From positions 845,229 through 909,228 of the forward strand of contig DEXV01000003.1 of NCBI GenBank assembly GCA_002364325.1: a DNA stretch of 64,000 nt. The letters are read 5' to 3'. The notes under the pieces were generated by a model. The model worked only from the letters and a program-made list of their open reading frames with translations. It had not been told where the DNA came from and did not search any database. The translations under genes were made by a program, and so were the position numbers. Of this stretch, positions 1 through 8,619 are shown one piece after another. The DNA is from Gillisia sp. UBA3175. GTDB taxonomy: Bacteria > Bacteroidota > Bacteroidia > Flavobacteriales > Flavobacteriaceae. Within the stretch, counting starts at the first letter, position 1, and each line of letters begins with the position of its first letter.

Positions 1-360
1 GGAAATTATTTTGAACCTACAATAGTCACAAATGTTTCTATGGACATGACGATCTTTAAGGAGGAAACTTTTGGGCCATTATTATCTGTGACAAATTTTA
101 AAGATACAGAAGAAGCGATATCTCTGGTAAATTCATCTGCTTTTGGACTTGGTGTTTCTGTTTTTACTGAAGATCTAGATATGGCAGAAAAAATAGTTTC
201 ACACTTTGATGATGGTGCAGTTTTTATAAATGAATTAGTGAAAAGTGATCCCAGACTTCCGTTTGGAGGAACTAAAACTTCTGGTTATGGAAGAGAACTT
301 TCCATTCATGGGATCCATGAATTTATGAATAGAAAAACGGTTTATATCCATAAATTTTAA
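1..360 (+). CDS. Aldehyde dehydrogenase, C-terminal part (partial)
   Basis: The reading frame is open from the first base, so the gene starts outside the window and only about 119 C-terminal residues are seen. The fragment carries the ALDH end region: FKEETFGPL near the start, then PFGGTKTSGYGRE, a typical C-terminal signature of NAD(P)-dependent aldehyde dehydrogenases of the succinate-semialdehyde dehydrogenase kind. The catalytic Cys and Glu lie upstream and cannot be checked. The stop codon overlaps the next start by one base (TAATG), so it is co-transcribed with the Nudix gene. Substrate cannot be told from this fragment. Confidence 0.9.
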   Translation, partial: GNYFEPTIVTNVSMDMTIFKEETFGPLLSVTNFKDTEEAISLVNSSAFGLGVSVFTEDLDMAEKIVSHFDDGAVFINELVKSDPRLPFGGTKTSGYGRELSIHGIHEFMNRKTVYIHKF

Positions 361-782
361 TGAAACAAGAAATTGCTGTTACTGTAGATGCTGTAGTTCT
401 TAATAATCAGAATAATAAACCTAAGGTGCTTCTTATTAAAAGAAAGAACGATCCTTTTGAAAATAAATGGGCAATCCCAGGAGGTTTTTTAGAGAAAGAT
501 GAAAATCTAGAATATGGTGCAAAACGTGAATTAGAAGAAGAAACCGGTTTAAAAATAAATACCTTAATTCAACTAAAAACCTATGGAGAAGTAGATCGTG
601 ATCCTAGAGGAAGAACAATTTCGATCGCGTTTATAGCCATAACCCAACAACAAGAGGTAAAAGCGGCAGATGATGCTTTGGAAGCAAAATGGTTCGATCT
701 AAAGGAGCTACCTTCCCTAGCTTTTGACCATTCAGAAATATTAGAAGATGCAAAACTTTGGTTAATTAGTCAGAAACCTTAA
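360..782 (+). CDS. Nudix hydrolase
   Basis: A 140-residue Nudix-family protein. The Nudix box spans about residues 42-64: G42, E48, then RELEEETGL at 56-64, fitting GX5EX7REUXEEXGU with the metal-binding glutamates present. The family hydrolyses nucleoside diphosphates linked to another moiety; in this small class, ADP-ribose, NADH and oxidised nucleotides are common substrates, but the true one cannot be read here. The ATG overlaps the stop of the upstream aldehyde dehydrogenase by one base, which fits translational coupling. No signal peptide, so cytoplasmic. Confidence 0.92.
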   Translation: MKQEIAVTVDAVVLNNQNNKPKVLLIKRKNDPFENKWAIPGGFLEKDENLEYGAKRELEEETGLKINTLIQLKTYGEVDRDPRGRTISIAFIAITQQQEVKAADDALEAKWFDLKELPSLAFDHSEILEDAKLWLISQKP

Positions 783-808
783 TTTTATGATTCTAATAAA
801 TATAATAA

Positions 809-1198
809 ATGAGATTTCATACAAGAAAATGGGTAAAACCACAAGACCTTAATCCAAATGCTTCATTATTTGGAGGAAGATTATTGGAATGGATAGATGA
901 AGAATGTGCCCTTTATTCAATAATTCAATTAGAAAATCCTAAGGTGGTAACCAAATTCATGAGTGAAATAGATTTTAAGAGCTCTGCCATACAGGGGGAT
1001 ATTATTGAGATAGGAATTGATGTAGTTAAATTTGGAAATGCATCTTTAACTTTGAGGTGTGAAGTAAGAAACAAAATGACAAGAGAAACTATAATTACTA
1101 TAGAGAATATAGTAATGGTTAGTTTAGATAACAATGGCAAACCTAAAGCTCATGGAAAATCTGAGATAGAATTCGTACGAGACAGACTTAAAGATTAA
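809..1198 (+). CDS. Acyl-CoA thioesterase, YciA-like hotdog fold
   Basis: A 129-residue single hotdog domain. The N-terminal stretch with NPNASLFGGRLLEWIDEECA (about residues 17-36) matches the YciA/acyl-CoA hydrolase pattern, where the N near FGG and the acidic residue in the long helix form the active site. It should hydrolyse acyl-CoA thioesters in the cytoplasm. It lies 26 bp after the Nudix gene on the same strand, so it may share that transcript. Its 3' end overlaps the convergent MscS gene by four bases. Confidence 0.85.
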   Translation: MRFHTRKWVKPQDLNPNASLFGGRLLEWIDEECALYSIIQLENPKVVTKFMSEIDFKSSAIQGDIIEIGIDVVKFGNASLTLRCEVRNKMTRETIITIENIVMVSLDNNGKPKAHGKSEIEFVRDRLKD

Positions 1199-2124
1199 AC
1201 TTTTTTGTCTTCAATTATTTTTTGTTGTGGGGCGGATAATCTAATTGGTAGATCTACATCCTTATTTCCTCCATATATTTTAATCTCTTGAATATCTGCT
1301 GGCATATAATATCCATTATCCTCTAAAGCTTCTTTAACCGCTCTTACTACATTTCCTTTAGTTATTAGTGCCATTCTTCTAAAATCGGTAGTATCTACCC
1401 AGAAGAAAACTTTTAAATTAACCGTGCTTGTAGCTAATTCGTCTTCAATAACAAAATTCTGATGCTCATCATCCTCAATAACATCTGGTTGTTCTCTTAA
1501 GGCTTTCATTACTGTTTTCTTAGCTCCTTCAATGTTATCTTCATAAGCAATTCCAATTACGAAACTCCATCTAAAGAATCCATCTTCGGTATAATTGGTA
1601 ACAGGTGTAGTTAAAACGTCACTATTTGGAATATAAACATCCTTTCCATCGAAGGTCTTCAATTTTGTATATCTAAATTCTAAGGCTTTTACTTTTCCGA
1701 AGTTGTCACCTATTTCTATGGTGTCATTCACATTAAAAGGTCTATTAAATGCAAGAATGATCCCGGCAATAAAATTCTCTCCAATATCTTTAAAAGCGAA
1801 ACCAAGTACAACGGCACTCGCACCCGCTGCTGTAAGGATTGCTGTTGCTATTCCACCTAAACCTGCTGCTTTTAAAGCCAACATTATAGCAATTATAAGG
1901 GCAATTATTTTAATGGTTTTCCCGAGAAACCTGCTCATTAAAGGATCATTGGTCTGCTTGGAAATTCGTTGTCTCGCAAAATTTCCAATTAATGTTCCTA
2001 TTAATACTCCTAATATGATAATTAACAAGCCTAGTCCAATTCCTGGAAGCTGATCTATGAATCCGTTGTAAAATTCATTGAATGATTCTCCTATACTTAT
2101 TTGATCTTGTGAAGCGTCCTGCAT
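1195..2124 (-). CDS. Mechanosensitive ion channel, MscS family (small)
   Basis: A 309-residue MscS-type channel with three predicted membrane helices (about 25-47, 66-85 and 88-112). The third is Gly/Ala-rich (AAGASAVVLGFAF), the pore-lining TM3 pattern of MscS, followed by FKDIGENFIAGI and the beta domain with RPFNVNDTIEIG. Length is close to E. coli MscS (286 aa). It should open under membrane tension and release solutes during osmotic downshift in the inner membrane. A second, larger MscS homologue lies 1.3 kb upstream on the same strand. Confidence 0.93.
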   Translation of the reverse strand: MQDASQDQISIGESFNEFYNGFIDQLPGIGLGLLIIILGVLIGTLIGNFARQRISKQTNDPLMSRFLGKTIKIIALIIAIMLALKAAGLGGIATAILTAAGASAVVLGFAFKDIGENFIAGIILAFNRPFNVNDTIEIGDNFGKVKALEFRYTKLKTFDGKDVYIPNSDVLTTPVTNYTEDGFFRWSFVIGIAYEDNIEGAKKTVMKALREQPDVIEDDEHQNFVIEDELATSTVNLKVFFWVDTTDFRRMALITKGNVVRAVKEALEDNGYYMPADIQEIKIYGGNKDVDLPIRLSAPQQKIIEDKKV

Positions 2125-2257
2125 AAATTTAATTTTATGAAATATAATTAAATTTGTAAGTGAATTATATTAAACAAATGTTAGAGTTTAATTAATTAAA
2201 CTTTTAGTTAAGATTTTAACCTTTAAACACCTATTAAACAGTGTTTTATTATGCTTA

Positions 2258-3349
2258 TTATTCTCCTTTTGCCTTCTTTTCTTTTTGTTCTTTCTTAGCT
2301 TCAGCAATTTGTTTATTAGCTTTTTCCAATTGCTTTTTTGTAGGACCTTCAATCTTTTGGTCTGCTGCTTTTTCCGGTTCCAAACTTAAGCTAACAAAAA
2401 AAGGAAAGTGATCTGAATCTATATTTTCCCCTGTTTTAACTTCAACTAATCTAAACTCTTCAGAAACAAAAAAGTGATCTAAAGGCCATTTCAAAATAAA
2501 GCTAGTCGCATTAAAGGAATTATAAAAACCTCTCCCTTTTCTAATATCTAACAAGGAGCTAACGTCCTTAAATAGGGTAGAACTTGCAGACCAAGCAACA
2601 TCATTAAAATCTCCTGCAACGATGGTTGGTAGATCTCTTTCCAAAGCCATTTTAGCAACCATGAGCATTTCTGCATCTCTATCTGTAGAGGTTGGATTTT
2701 CCTGAGGCATTGGTGGGGTAGGATGAATGGCATGTAGCATGATTTCTTTCCCAGATCTTAGCACTAGAATGGTATGGATAGATGGAATGCTATCATCTAC
2801 CAAAAATCTTTTCTGCGGATTCTTCATTTCAAATTTTGAATAAAGTAGCATTCCGTAGGTATTGTTTATTGGCACTTCTACTCGATAAGGATATTTTTCC
2901 ACCGCGTCATGCACATCATTCATCCATCGTGTATTTGTTTCTGTAAGCAATAAAATATCTGGATCCTTCTCTTCAATCTCTTTGATCAAAAGAGCTGGAT
3001 TAGTGTTCTTTTGTAAAACATTAGCCGCATAAAACTTTAAAACATCTGCTTGGTCTATATTTTCTGAAGCTTGCTCTACTTCGTGTTTTCCATGTGGCAA
3101 ATATGGAAAGATCTTATACATCTGAAAGCTAAAACACATCACTAAAACAGTCACAAATAAATAATCTTCTGCCCACTTAATATCAAACTCTATAAAATAA
3201 ACTACAATTGCAACAAAGGTTAAAATAGTAAGTTGGATGTGAGGAAAATCGAACATTCTAATCCACCAGAAATCTGCTGCAGCAAGTGGGATTAATGTTA
3301 ATAGCACAGCAAAGAGGCCAAAGCCTTGTAGAAAAGGTTTTAATTTCAT
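2258..3349 (-). CDS. Membrane-anchored endonuclease/exonuclease/phosphatase family protein
   Basis: A 363-residue protein with about three hydrophobic helices in the first 85 residues, then an EEP (DNase I-like) domain from about 105 to 325. Metal and catalytic motifs are visible: E in LLLTETNTRW, AGDFND (Asp/Asn pair), and the terminal SDHFPF with the Asp-His dyad. The C-terminus is a charged, Lys-rich tail of about 35 residues. EEP proteins cleave phosphodiesters or phosphomonoesters in nucleic acids, inositol phosphates or sphingolipids; the substrate is not predictable. The membrane anchor suggests the domain faces the periplasm. It lies between two MscS genes. Confidence 0.87.
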   Translation of the reverse strand: MKLKPFLQGFGLFAVLLTLIPLAAADFWWIRMFDFPHIQLTILTFVAIVVYFIEFDIKWAEDYLFVTVLVMCFSFQMYKIFPYLPHGKHEVEQASENIDQADVLKFYAANVLQKNTNPALLIKEIEEKDPDILLLTETNTRWMNDVHDAVEKYPYRVEVPINNTYGMLLYSKFEMKNPQKRFLVDDSIPSIHTILVLRSGKEIMLHAIHPTPPMPQENPTSTDRDAEMLMVAKMALERDLPTIVAGDFNDVAWSASSTLFKDVSSLLDIRKGRGFYNSFNATSFILKWPLDHFFVSEEFRLVEVKTGENIDSDHFPFFVSLSLEPEKAADQKIEGPTKKQLEKANKQIAEAKKEQKEKKAKGE

Positions 3350-3389
3350 TTTTTTTGTATATGTTTTATGGGGTTAATTTAATCGAAAT

Positions 3390-4691
3390 TTATTGGTTAA
3401 CATCAGAATTATTTATCCTAACCGCTAGATCCTTAAAATCGTCTCCAGAAGGAGATTCAAATAGTTTTAGATCGAAATAGGGCAATGCGGCAATTAGATG
3501 ATCAAAAATATCTGCTGCAATATACTCGTAATTCTCCCAGCGTTTATCCTTACTAAAGCATAAGATCTCTAGTGGAATTCCTTGAGGGGTTGGGGCTAAA
3601 TGCCTAACCATTAGATAAAGTTCCTTATTTATGGCAGGATGGTTATGTAAATACGCATCCGCATATTTTCTAAAGATCCCAAGGTTAGTTTGATTTCTTC
3701 CGTTTAAAGGAAGGGCAGTATTGATTTGATTTGTTCTGTTATATTTGTCTACTTCCTTTTGTCTATGTACTATATATGGCTCAATAAGACTGATCTCCTT
3801 AAATTTTTCGAGATCTTTCGAAGTCACAAATTTCACAGAATTTTGCTTGATATTGATGGCTCGTTTTATTCTTCTACCAGGTGATTCCTGCATTCCACGC
3901 CAGTTTTGAAATGAATCGGCAATTAAACTATAGGTTGGAATGGTTGTAAATGTGTTATCAAAATTCTGAACGCGCACTGTTGCAAGGTTTATTTCTGTAA
4001 CATCACCATCTGCTCCATATTTACTGAAGGTAATCCAATCTCCGATACGTACAATATCGTTTACAGAAACTTGAATAGAGGCTACAAAACCCATAATAGT
4101 ATCTTTAAAGATCAATAAGATAACTGCTGAAGCTGCTCCTAAAGAAATCGCGAAACTCATTACCGATCTGTTGAATATTTCAGAAAAAATAAACATCAAA
4201 CCTACCATCCAAATAAGGATCATGAGTACTTGGATGTAACTATCTAAAGGTTTATCGTAATAAGACTCCCTTGTTTTTAAATAATTCTTACTCGTTCTTA
4301 ATAAACTTCTGAAGATCCAAATAGCTAAAATTATAATGTAGATGTTGGTAACAAATAAAACTCCACTTAATACATATTGATGATTAATTAAAATGGTAGG
4401 GATGGTTGCATAAACAAGAAGAATAGGTATAATTCTTCCTACATATTTTGGGAAGTTGCTTTTAATTAGGAAATCATCGAAAGTAGTTTTTGTTTTATTG
4501 GTAAATGCTTTAAACGATTCTATCACAAACCTTCTTAACAGGTAATTTATAATAAGAACCATTCCAAAAAGAGCTGCAAGATTTATAGCAAGATTCAAAT
4601 ATGCTGCAGCTTCAGTATTCATACCTTGACTAATGAAGTAGCCTTCAAGAAAGCAACTAACAGATTTTAAATCGAATACATCTTCAAACAT
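3390..4691 (-). CDS. Mechanosensitive ion channel, MscS family (YbdG-like)
   Basis: A 433-residue MscS-family channel, longer than MscS, with about five membrane helices before the pore segment SLGAASAVILLIFKDTIMGF (around residues 192-211). The beta domain follows (NDIVRIGDWI), with an extended C-terminal region. The combination of five helices and an insert after the beta domain resembles E. coli YbdG. It starts one base after the DUF3817 gene ends on the same strand, so the pair is probably co-transcribed. Expected role: adaptation to osmotic stress in the inner membrane. Confidence 0.9.
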   Translation of the reverse strand: MFEDVFDLKSVSCFLEGYFISQGMNTEAAAYLNLAINLAALFGMVLIINYLLRRFVIESFKAFTNKTKTTFDDFLIKSNFPKYVGRIIPILLVYATIPTILINHQYVLSGVLFVTNIYIIILAIWIFRSLLRTSKNYLKTRESYYDKPLDSYIQVLMILIWMVGLMFIFSEIFNRSVMSFAISLGAASAVILLIFKDTIMGFVASIQVSVNDIVRIGDWITFSKYGADGDVTEINLATVRVQNFDNTFTTIPTYSLIADSFQNWRGMQESPGRRIKRAINIKQNSVKFVTSKDLEKFKEISLIEPYIVHRQKEVDKYNRTNQINTALPLNGRNQTNLGIFRKYADAYLHNHPAINKELYLMVRHLAPTPQGIPLEILCFSKDKRWENYEYIAADIFDHLIAALPYFDLKLFESPSGDDFKDLAVRINNSDVNQ

Positions 4692-4692
4692 A

Positions 4693-4995
4693 TTATAATA
4701 TCTTTTTTTCTACATAAAAAGGTCCAAAAGGTAGTACAGAACATACTATTACCAAAAACAGTGTAGCAAGCTTCCAATTCAATAATCTGTACATCACTAG
4801 CGCACCCACAAGATAAGATATAAATAGGATTCCGTGAGCCATTCCTACAAAACCTACCATAGCCGGAGAGTTAAACATATACTTTAATGGCATTGCTATA
4901 AATAACAGTAGCAGAAAGGAGACTGCTTCTAATATACTTACTCCTTTAAAAATCTTGATCTTCGTTGAATTTTCCAATTTTATTAATTTTTTCAA
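4693..4995 (-). CDS. DUF3817 integral membrane protein
   Basis: A 100-residue protein with three predicted membrane helices and the GVSILEAVSF and GMAHGILFI segments typical of DUF3817 (YdzA-like) proteins. Function of the family is unknown. It is the first gene of a minus-strand pair with the YbdG-like channel (1 bp gap). The start at 4995 is the first ATG and leaves the conserved domain intact. Confidence 0.8.
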   Translation of the reverse strand: MKKLIKLENSTKIKIFKGVSILEAVSFLLLLFIAMPLKYMFNSPAMVGFVGMAHGILFISYLVGALVMYRLLNWKLATLFLVIVCSVLPFGPFYVEKKIL

Positions 4996-5156
4996 AGATA
5001 ATTTTTAAAATTAAAGTTTGAATAAAAACCCAAGTTTATAAGTAGTAATCTAAGCGCTCCTTGTTAAACTTTTTTAAAAATTAGACGATAATTTACGATA
5101 TGTAACTTCGTTTTTTACAAATTAAAGTAATTTGCAGCCTCTTAGAAAAATTATAA

Positions 5157-6197
5157 ATGAAATCTAAAATTTTAGTTACAGGAGGCCTTGGTTTTATCGG
5201 CTCTCATACAGTTGTTGCTTTACAACAACAAGGATTTGAAGTTGTAATTGTAGATAATTTGTCCAACTCCTCTTTAGATGTTTTGGCAGGTATCACCAAA
5301 ATTACAGATATCAACCCTGAATTTGTAAATATAGATCTACGGCATAAACCAGAGGTTATAGATTTTTTTGAAAAACATCAGGATATATCTGGAGTTATCC
5401 ATTTTGCAGCATCTAAAGCAGTGGGTGAAAGTGTAGAGAATCCTTTATTATATTACGAGAACAACTTATCTACGCTAGTTTATATTTTACAACAATTAAG
5501 TAAAAAACAAAAATCTAGCTTTATTTTTAGTTCATCTTGTACCGTTTATGGACAGGCAGATAGTTTACCAATAAATGAAGATGCACCGGTGAAAAAAGCG
5601 ATGTCTCCTTATGGAAATACTAAGCAGATAGGCGAGGAGATAATTATGGACACCTGTAAAGTATATCCAAATTTAAAAGCGATTTCTCTCAGATATTTTA
5701 ATCCAATTGGAGCGCATCCAAGTACAGAGATTGGTGAATTACCTATAGGAACTCCGCAAAACTTAGTTCCATTTATTACCCAAACTGCAATAGGGAAAAG
5801 AGAACAACTTTCAGTTTTCGGAAATGATTATCCTACTAGCGATGGAACTTGTATTAGAGATTATATACATGTAATGGATCTTGCCAAAGCTCATGTGGCA
5901 GCACTTAAAAAGTTGTTGGATGACACTTTAGAGAAAAATTACGATGTTTTTAATTTAGGAACTGGTAAAGGAAATTCTGTATTAGAAGTTATAGAATCTT
6001 TTGAGAGATCTACTGGAAAAAAATTGTCCTATAAAATAGTTGATAGAAGAGAAGGTGATATCACTGCAGCTTATGCAGATACTTACAAAGCAGAATTAGG
6101 ACTTAATTGGAAATCTGAACACAGTTTGGACGAGGCTCTTGAAAGTGCTTGGAAGTGGGAAAAGAAAGTCTCTGAGAAAGATAAAACAGAAAATTAA
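5157..6197 (+). CDS. galE: UDP-glucose 4-epimerase
   Basis: A 346-residue extended short-chain dehydrogenase, the usual GalE length. The NAD-binding TGGLGFIGSH lies at residues 8-17; the catalytic SSS at 126-128 and YGNTK with Y152/K156 are present, followed by the NAC-type ALRYFNPIGAH segment and the RDYIHVMDLA motif. It interconverts UDP-glucose and UDP-galactose (possibly the N-acetylated pair) for cell-surface polysaccharide synthesis. Stand-alone gene ended by a strong intrinsic terminator. Confidence 0.95.
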   Translation: MKSKILVTGGLGFIGSHTVVALQQQGFEVVIVDNLSNSSLDVLAGITKITDINPEFVNIDLRHKPEVIDFFEKHQDISGVIHFAASKAVGESVENPLLYYENNLSTLVYILQQLSKKQKSSFIFSSSCTVYGQADSLPINEDAPVKKAMSPYGNTKQIGEEIIMDTCKVYPNLKAISLRYFNPIGAHPSTEIGELPIGTPQNLVPFITQTAIGKREQLSVFGNDYPTSDGTCIRDYIHVMDLAKAHVAALKKLLDDTLEKNYDVFNLGTGKGNSVLEVIESFERSTGKKLSYKIVDRREGDITAAYADTYKAELGLNWKSEHSLDEALESAWKWEKKVSEKDKTEN

Positions 6198-6210
6198 TTG
6201 TATTAAATAA

Positions 6211-6246
6211 AAAAGAGCCACATTTTAAATAAGTGGCTCTTTTTTT
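6211..6246 (+). terminator. Bidirectional intrinsic terminator after galE
   Basis: An 11-bp perfect stem (6211-6221 with 6233-6243; core AGAGCCAC/GTGGCTCT) with an 11-nt loop and T-runs on both strands. It serves galE on the plus strand and the convergent YqaE-like gene on the minus strand. Confidence 0.93.
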
Positions 6247-6248
6247 AT

Positions 6249-6404
6249 CTACTTCCCATTCACGTAAAATGCATGAATTACTCCAGGCAACCATCCTAAT
6301 GCAGTTAGCAATAGACTAATTAAAAAAGTAGTTCCTAAACCATGTTTCATAAACACAGCTAAAGGTGGAAGTAAGATGTTTAGTATTATAGTTAGTAATG
6401 ACAT
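6249..6404 (-). CDS. YqaE/Pmp3-family small membrane protein
   Basis: A 51-residue ORF (ATG at 6404, TAG at 6249-6251) with two hydrophobic helices separated by a short Lys/His/Gly turn. It contains LLPPLAVFMKHG near the N-terminus and LGWLPGVIHAFYV at the end, the hallmark of the Pmp3/YqaE proteolipid family (UPF0057). Family members are stress-induced and affect membrane potential. Its terminator is shared with galE. Confidence 0.92.
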   Translation of the reverse strand: MSLLTIILNILLPPLAVFMKHGLGTTFLISLLLTALGWLPGVIHAFYVNGK

Positions 6405-6536
6405 TTCATAAAATTTTTTGGTTAGTAAGGAAAATTAAGAACTTCCATTCCTAGAGCCAAATTATTGTATTGGTTTAGCTATTAATTAACTAATTATAAC
6501 TTCTCTTTAGCAATTCAGATTCTGACTTAGAAAAGG

Positions 6537-6544
6537 TATCTTTG
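6537..6544 (+). promoter_or_regulatory. Bacteroidota -7 promoter box (TATCTTTG)
   Basis: Perfect match to TAnnTTTG, 18 bases before the ATG of the DEAD-box helicase gene. A TTG codon in the same frame at 6542 lies inside this box, so translation must start further down, at 6563. Confidence 0.8.
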
Positions 6545-6562
6545 CAAATTCAAATAAGAATT

Positions 6563-7672
6563 ATGAGTTTTACGGCAATTGGTGTATCCAAAGATATTGA
6601 CAAGGGATTAAAAGAATTAGGTATTATTACCCCTACTAAAATCCAAACAGCGGCAATTCCTGTATTATCTGTAGAGAATATAGATTTTGTAGGTCAGGCG
6701 CAAACAGGAACTGGAAAAACAGCTGCTTTCGGTTTGCCCTTATTGGCAAGAGTAGATACTAACAAGGATTATATTCAGGCACTTGTTTTAGCGCCAACCA
6801 GAGAATTGGGACAGCAAATTGCGAAACAACTATTTAAATTCACTAAATATTCTGAACAAGTTTTTACTGAAGCGGTTTATGGAGGTGAAAAGATAGATAT
6901 CCAGATAAATAGATTAAAAAGACCAACCCATATAGTAGTTGCTACACCGGGTAGACTTATAGATCTTATGAATAGAAAGGCTTTAGATATTTCTAAAATT
7001 AGCACATTGGTGCTAGATGAAGCAGATGAAATGCTAAGCATGGGATTTAAGGATGATCTAACGAAGATCTTAAGCAAAACAAAAGGTGAACGTAATATTT
7101 GGTTATTTTCGGCTACTATTCCTAAGGAGTTAAATGAAATTATAGAGAATTATGTATCTAAGGATGCATTAAGGATTTCTGTAGATAAAAATGATTCTAT
7201 AAATACCGGAATTATCCATCAATACGTTTCTGGAGACGATAATAATAAATTAGACACTTTAGCTGCTTTCCTTAAATCTCAAGGAAAAAAAAGAGGAATT
7301 ATCTTCACTAAAACGAAAGCAGCGGCAAAGATCCTTGTAAAGCAACTGCATGCTAAAAATCATGAAGTAGGTTTATTGGAAGGTGATATGCATCAAAAAG
7401 ATAGAGATAAAGTAATGCGTGCTTTTAAAAATAAAAGCTTGCGATTATTGGTTTCTACAGATGTTGCTGCACGTGGTATAGATGTAGATAATTTGGCTTT
7501 TGTTGTTCATTATCAATTACCAGATCAAACCGATTATTACACGCATAGAAGTGGAAGAACCGCTCGTGCTGGAAATACTGGAGTTTCACTAGTTCTAGTT
7601 AATCCTAAGGAAGCTAGAAAAATATTTGAACTGGAAAAGGAACTTGGTATTAAGTTCACTAAAATAAAGTAA
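6563..7672 (+). CDS. DEAD-box RNA helicase
   Basis: A 369-residue minimal DEAD-box helicase with all core motifs: AQTGTGKT at 46-53, PTREL 78-82, DEAD 152-155, SAT 183-185, STDVAARGID near 298-307 and HRSGRTARAG 328-337. It ends soon after motif VI and lacks the basic C-terminal extension of RhlE/CsdA-like paralogues. It should unwind RNA duplexes with ATP, in ribosome assembly or RNA decay. The ATG at 6563 is chosen because an upstream in-frame TTG lies within the promoter box. Convergent with the DUF1206 gene, with only five bases between the stops. Confidence 0.95.
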   Translation: MSFTAIGVSKDIDKGLKELGIITPTKIQTAAIPVLSVENIDFVGQAQTGTGKTAAFGLPLLARVDTNKDYIQALVLAPTRELGQQIAKQLFKFTKYSEQVFTEAVYGGEKIDIQINRLKRPTHIVVATPGRLIDLMNRKALDISKISTLVLDEADEMLSMGFKDDLTKILSKTKGERNIWLFSATIPKELNEIIENYVSKDALRISVDKNDSINTGIIHQYVSGDDNNKLDTLAAFLKSQGKKRGIIFTKTKAAAKILVKQLHAKNHEVGLLEGDMHQKDRDKVMRAFKNKSLRLLVSTDVAARGIDVDNLAFVVHYQLPDQTDYYTHRSGRTARAGNTGVSLVLVNPKEARKIFELEKELGIKFTKIK

Positions 7673-7677
7673 GAAGA

Positions 7678-8460
7678 TTAATTAAATCGTCTATATTTTG
7701 CCAACATAAAGGTATAAATCGCGTAGGATATTAATCCTGCAGCTACAATTCCCAACAACCATGATCCGTATGAAGATTCTTTTATAAAGGAGAATACTTC
7801 TTCAGTAGTTTTTATTTTGTTTGGATCTGATGTATAAGCTGCTTTTATAGAAAAGAAGCCTAAGATCAGAAATATAACTCCTCTAGAAGCAAGACCAAAA
7901 TAGGCCGAATTGTAGATGATTCTTTTACGTTTTTCCTCACTTAAAGCTTTAGAACTGAATTTCTTTTGGAATTTATCTTCCTTGATTCTGGTAAATTGAT
8001 AGATTCCTATTCCAATCAGGACAACTCCTACAATTCCTAAAACGATCAATCCAAAATTAGTTGCTAAAAAACTGCTATTCTTTCCTGAAGATCCAGAAGA
8101 ACTATTTGCTGAACCTACTGCGTCCAAAAATGCTATAACTCCAAATCCTAAGTATAAGAGTCCGCTTATAAAATACCCGGCACGTTTAGCTTTAGCTTTT
8201 TTATCATCCCCTATATTTTCAGGATCTTTTATAGCTTGAGTCAATCTCCAAAACGCATAGCACATCAATCCAAGAGCAATAATTATTAATAGGATCTTCC
8301 CGAAAGCTTGTTTTTCAAGAAAATCTAAAACTTGTAATTTTCCTGTTTTTTGACCGCCCAAATTAAAGGCGGCTAAAAAAGTTAATATTCCAATAATGGC
8401 GTATATAATTCCCTTTGCAACTAGACCGGTTCGCGCAATGTTCTTTAATTTCTTATCCAT
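7678..8460 (-). CDS. DUF1206 domain membrane protein (copy 1)
   Basis: A 260-residue polytopic protein with about six membrane helices arranged as three repeats of a two-helix unit. Each unit opens with a small Gly/Ala-rich segment such as ARTGLVAKGIIYAIIGILTF, SAYFGLASRGVIFLILGFFS and the YFISGLLYLGFG middle unit, the DUF1206 pattern. Function is unknown. A clear paralogue lies next to it on the same strand, 159 bp upstream, so this is a tandem duplication. Confidence 0.88.
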   Translation of the reverse strand: MDKKLKNIARTGLVAKGIIYAIIGILTFLAAFNLGGQKTGKLQVLDFLEKQAFGKILLIIIALGLMCYAFWRLTQAIKDPENIGDDKKAKAKRAGYFISGLLYLGFGVIAFLDAVGSANSSSGSSGKNSSFLATNFGLIVLGIVGVVLIGIGIYQFTRIKEDKFQKKFSSKALSEEKRKRIIYNSAYFGLASRGVIFLILGFFSIKAAYTSDPNKIKTTEEVFSFIKESSYGSWLLGIVAAGLISYAIYTFMLAKYRRFN

Positions 8461-8619
8461 GATTCTATTTAGTTGGTGTCTAAATATATCAGAAAACGCA
8501 GAAACTTAAAAAGTCTTTATAATTAAATTATGATTTTTGAAGTGGTAACTTAAATAATGTTATTGGAAGAAAAATGTTTAACTATCTAAAAATGAATAGC
8601 GTATTGGTAATCTAAAATA

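Noticed and set aside
1703..2053. 116-codon plus-strand ORF
   Set aside because: Antisense shadow of the MscS gene, Ile/Pro-rich as expected from the complement of its membrane helices.
6542..6562. TTG start extending the DEAD-box helicase by seven codons
   Set aside because: It lies inside the TATCTTTG promoter box; the ATG at 6563 is the better start.
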